Shown here piece by piece: positions 40,379 to 40,403 of a stretch of DNA of 40,403 nucleotides; the first letter of the stretch is position 1; every line of letters begins with the position of its first letter. The position numbers were made by a program, and so were the translations under genes. This DNA comes from an uncultured Bacteroidales bacterium (GTDB lineage Bacteria > Bacteroidota > Bacteroidia > Bacteroidales > Bacteroidaceae): positions 1-40,403 of the forward strand of contig CALDKD010000042.1 in NCBI GenBank assembly GCA_937898885.1. The letters are read 5' to 3'. Below the pieces are notes generated by a model. The model saw nothing but the letters and a program-made list of their open reading frames with translations, did no database searches and was not told the origin of the DNA.

Positions 40379-40403
40379 ATGCAAATACTGAGAATGATAT
40401 AAA

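Noticed and set aside
1..40403. tRNA or rRNA genes
   Set aside because: No cloverleaf with a T-loop GTTCRA block and no rRNA-like sequence was noticed on either strand, although a covariance search could not be run.

Overview
The window looks chromosomal and comes from a member of the Bacteroidales, most like Prevotellaceae or Muribaculaceae. The reasons are promoters of the TTTG-N19..21-TAnnTTTG type, starts without Shine-Dalgarno sequences, the parE-coaD-ctpA gene order, a C10 (streptopain-like) protease, fasciclin lipoproteins, and secreted proteins ending in short tails of the 'YDLNGR...GIKIIGGKKVL' kind. All intact protein genes point right. Only a decayed mobile patch at the left edge points left.

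Layout: 1-1320 is mobile-element debris, with the C-terminal stub of a tyrosine recombinase and a truncated, amber-interrupted IS4-type transposase separated by two near-identical hairpin repeats. 1483-7678 is housekeeping: a D-2-hydroxyacid dehydrogenase, a GNAT protein, topoisomerase IV subunit B, CoaD and a CtpA-like protease. 7798-10779 is a two-gene GH43 operon with its own promoter and terminator. 10864-12372 is an ECF sigma factor, a probable membrane anti-sigma protein and a periplasmic Glu/Lys-rich protein. 12475-16323 carries a lamin-tail/CotH protein and a polysaccharide deacetylase. 16499-18550 is a stand-alone fasciclin lipoprotein. 18686-21465 is xylulokinase plus a GH8 exo-oligoxylanase. 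21892-25639 is iorA, iorB and an aminotransferase. 25931-27947 is an SPFH membrane protein, a ribbon-helix-helix protein and a four-helix membrane protein. 28022-34025 is a C10 protease, a CE6-GH51 fusion, a cupin and an aldose-1-epimerase-like protein. 34191-39914 is a five-gene MacAB-TolC-type ABC efflux operon.

Several loci fit one task, the breakdown of acetylated arabinoxylan. The GH43 pair and the CE6-GH51 enzyme would remove arabinose, xylose and acetyl groups, GH8 would trim xylo-oligosaccharides from the reducing end, the epimerase would interconvert sugar anomers and XylB would feed xylulose 5-phosphate to the pentose phosphate pathway. No SusC/SusD pair and no xylose isomerase lie in the window, so this is a dispersed set and not a classical PUL.

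The most striking item is at the right edge. A consensus promoter is followed by a 15-codon leader peptide with seven consecutive tyrosine codons (MNFSITYYYYYYYRT) and then an intrinsic terminator whose 5' arm can instead pair with the segment just after the leader stop. This is a textbook layout for tyrosine-sensing transcription attenuation. The regulated gene, probably aromatic amino acid biosynthesis, lies beyond the window. Just upstream, three nearly palindromic 14-15 bp boxes repeat with an exact 23-bp period.
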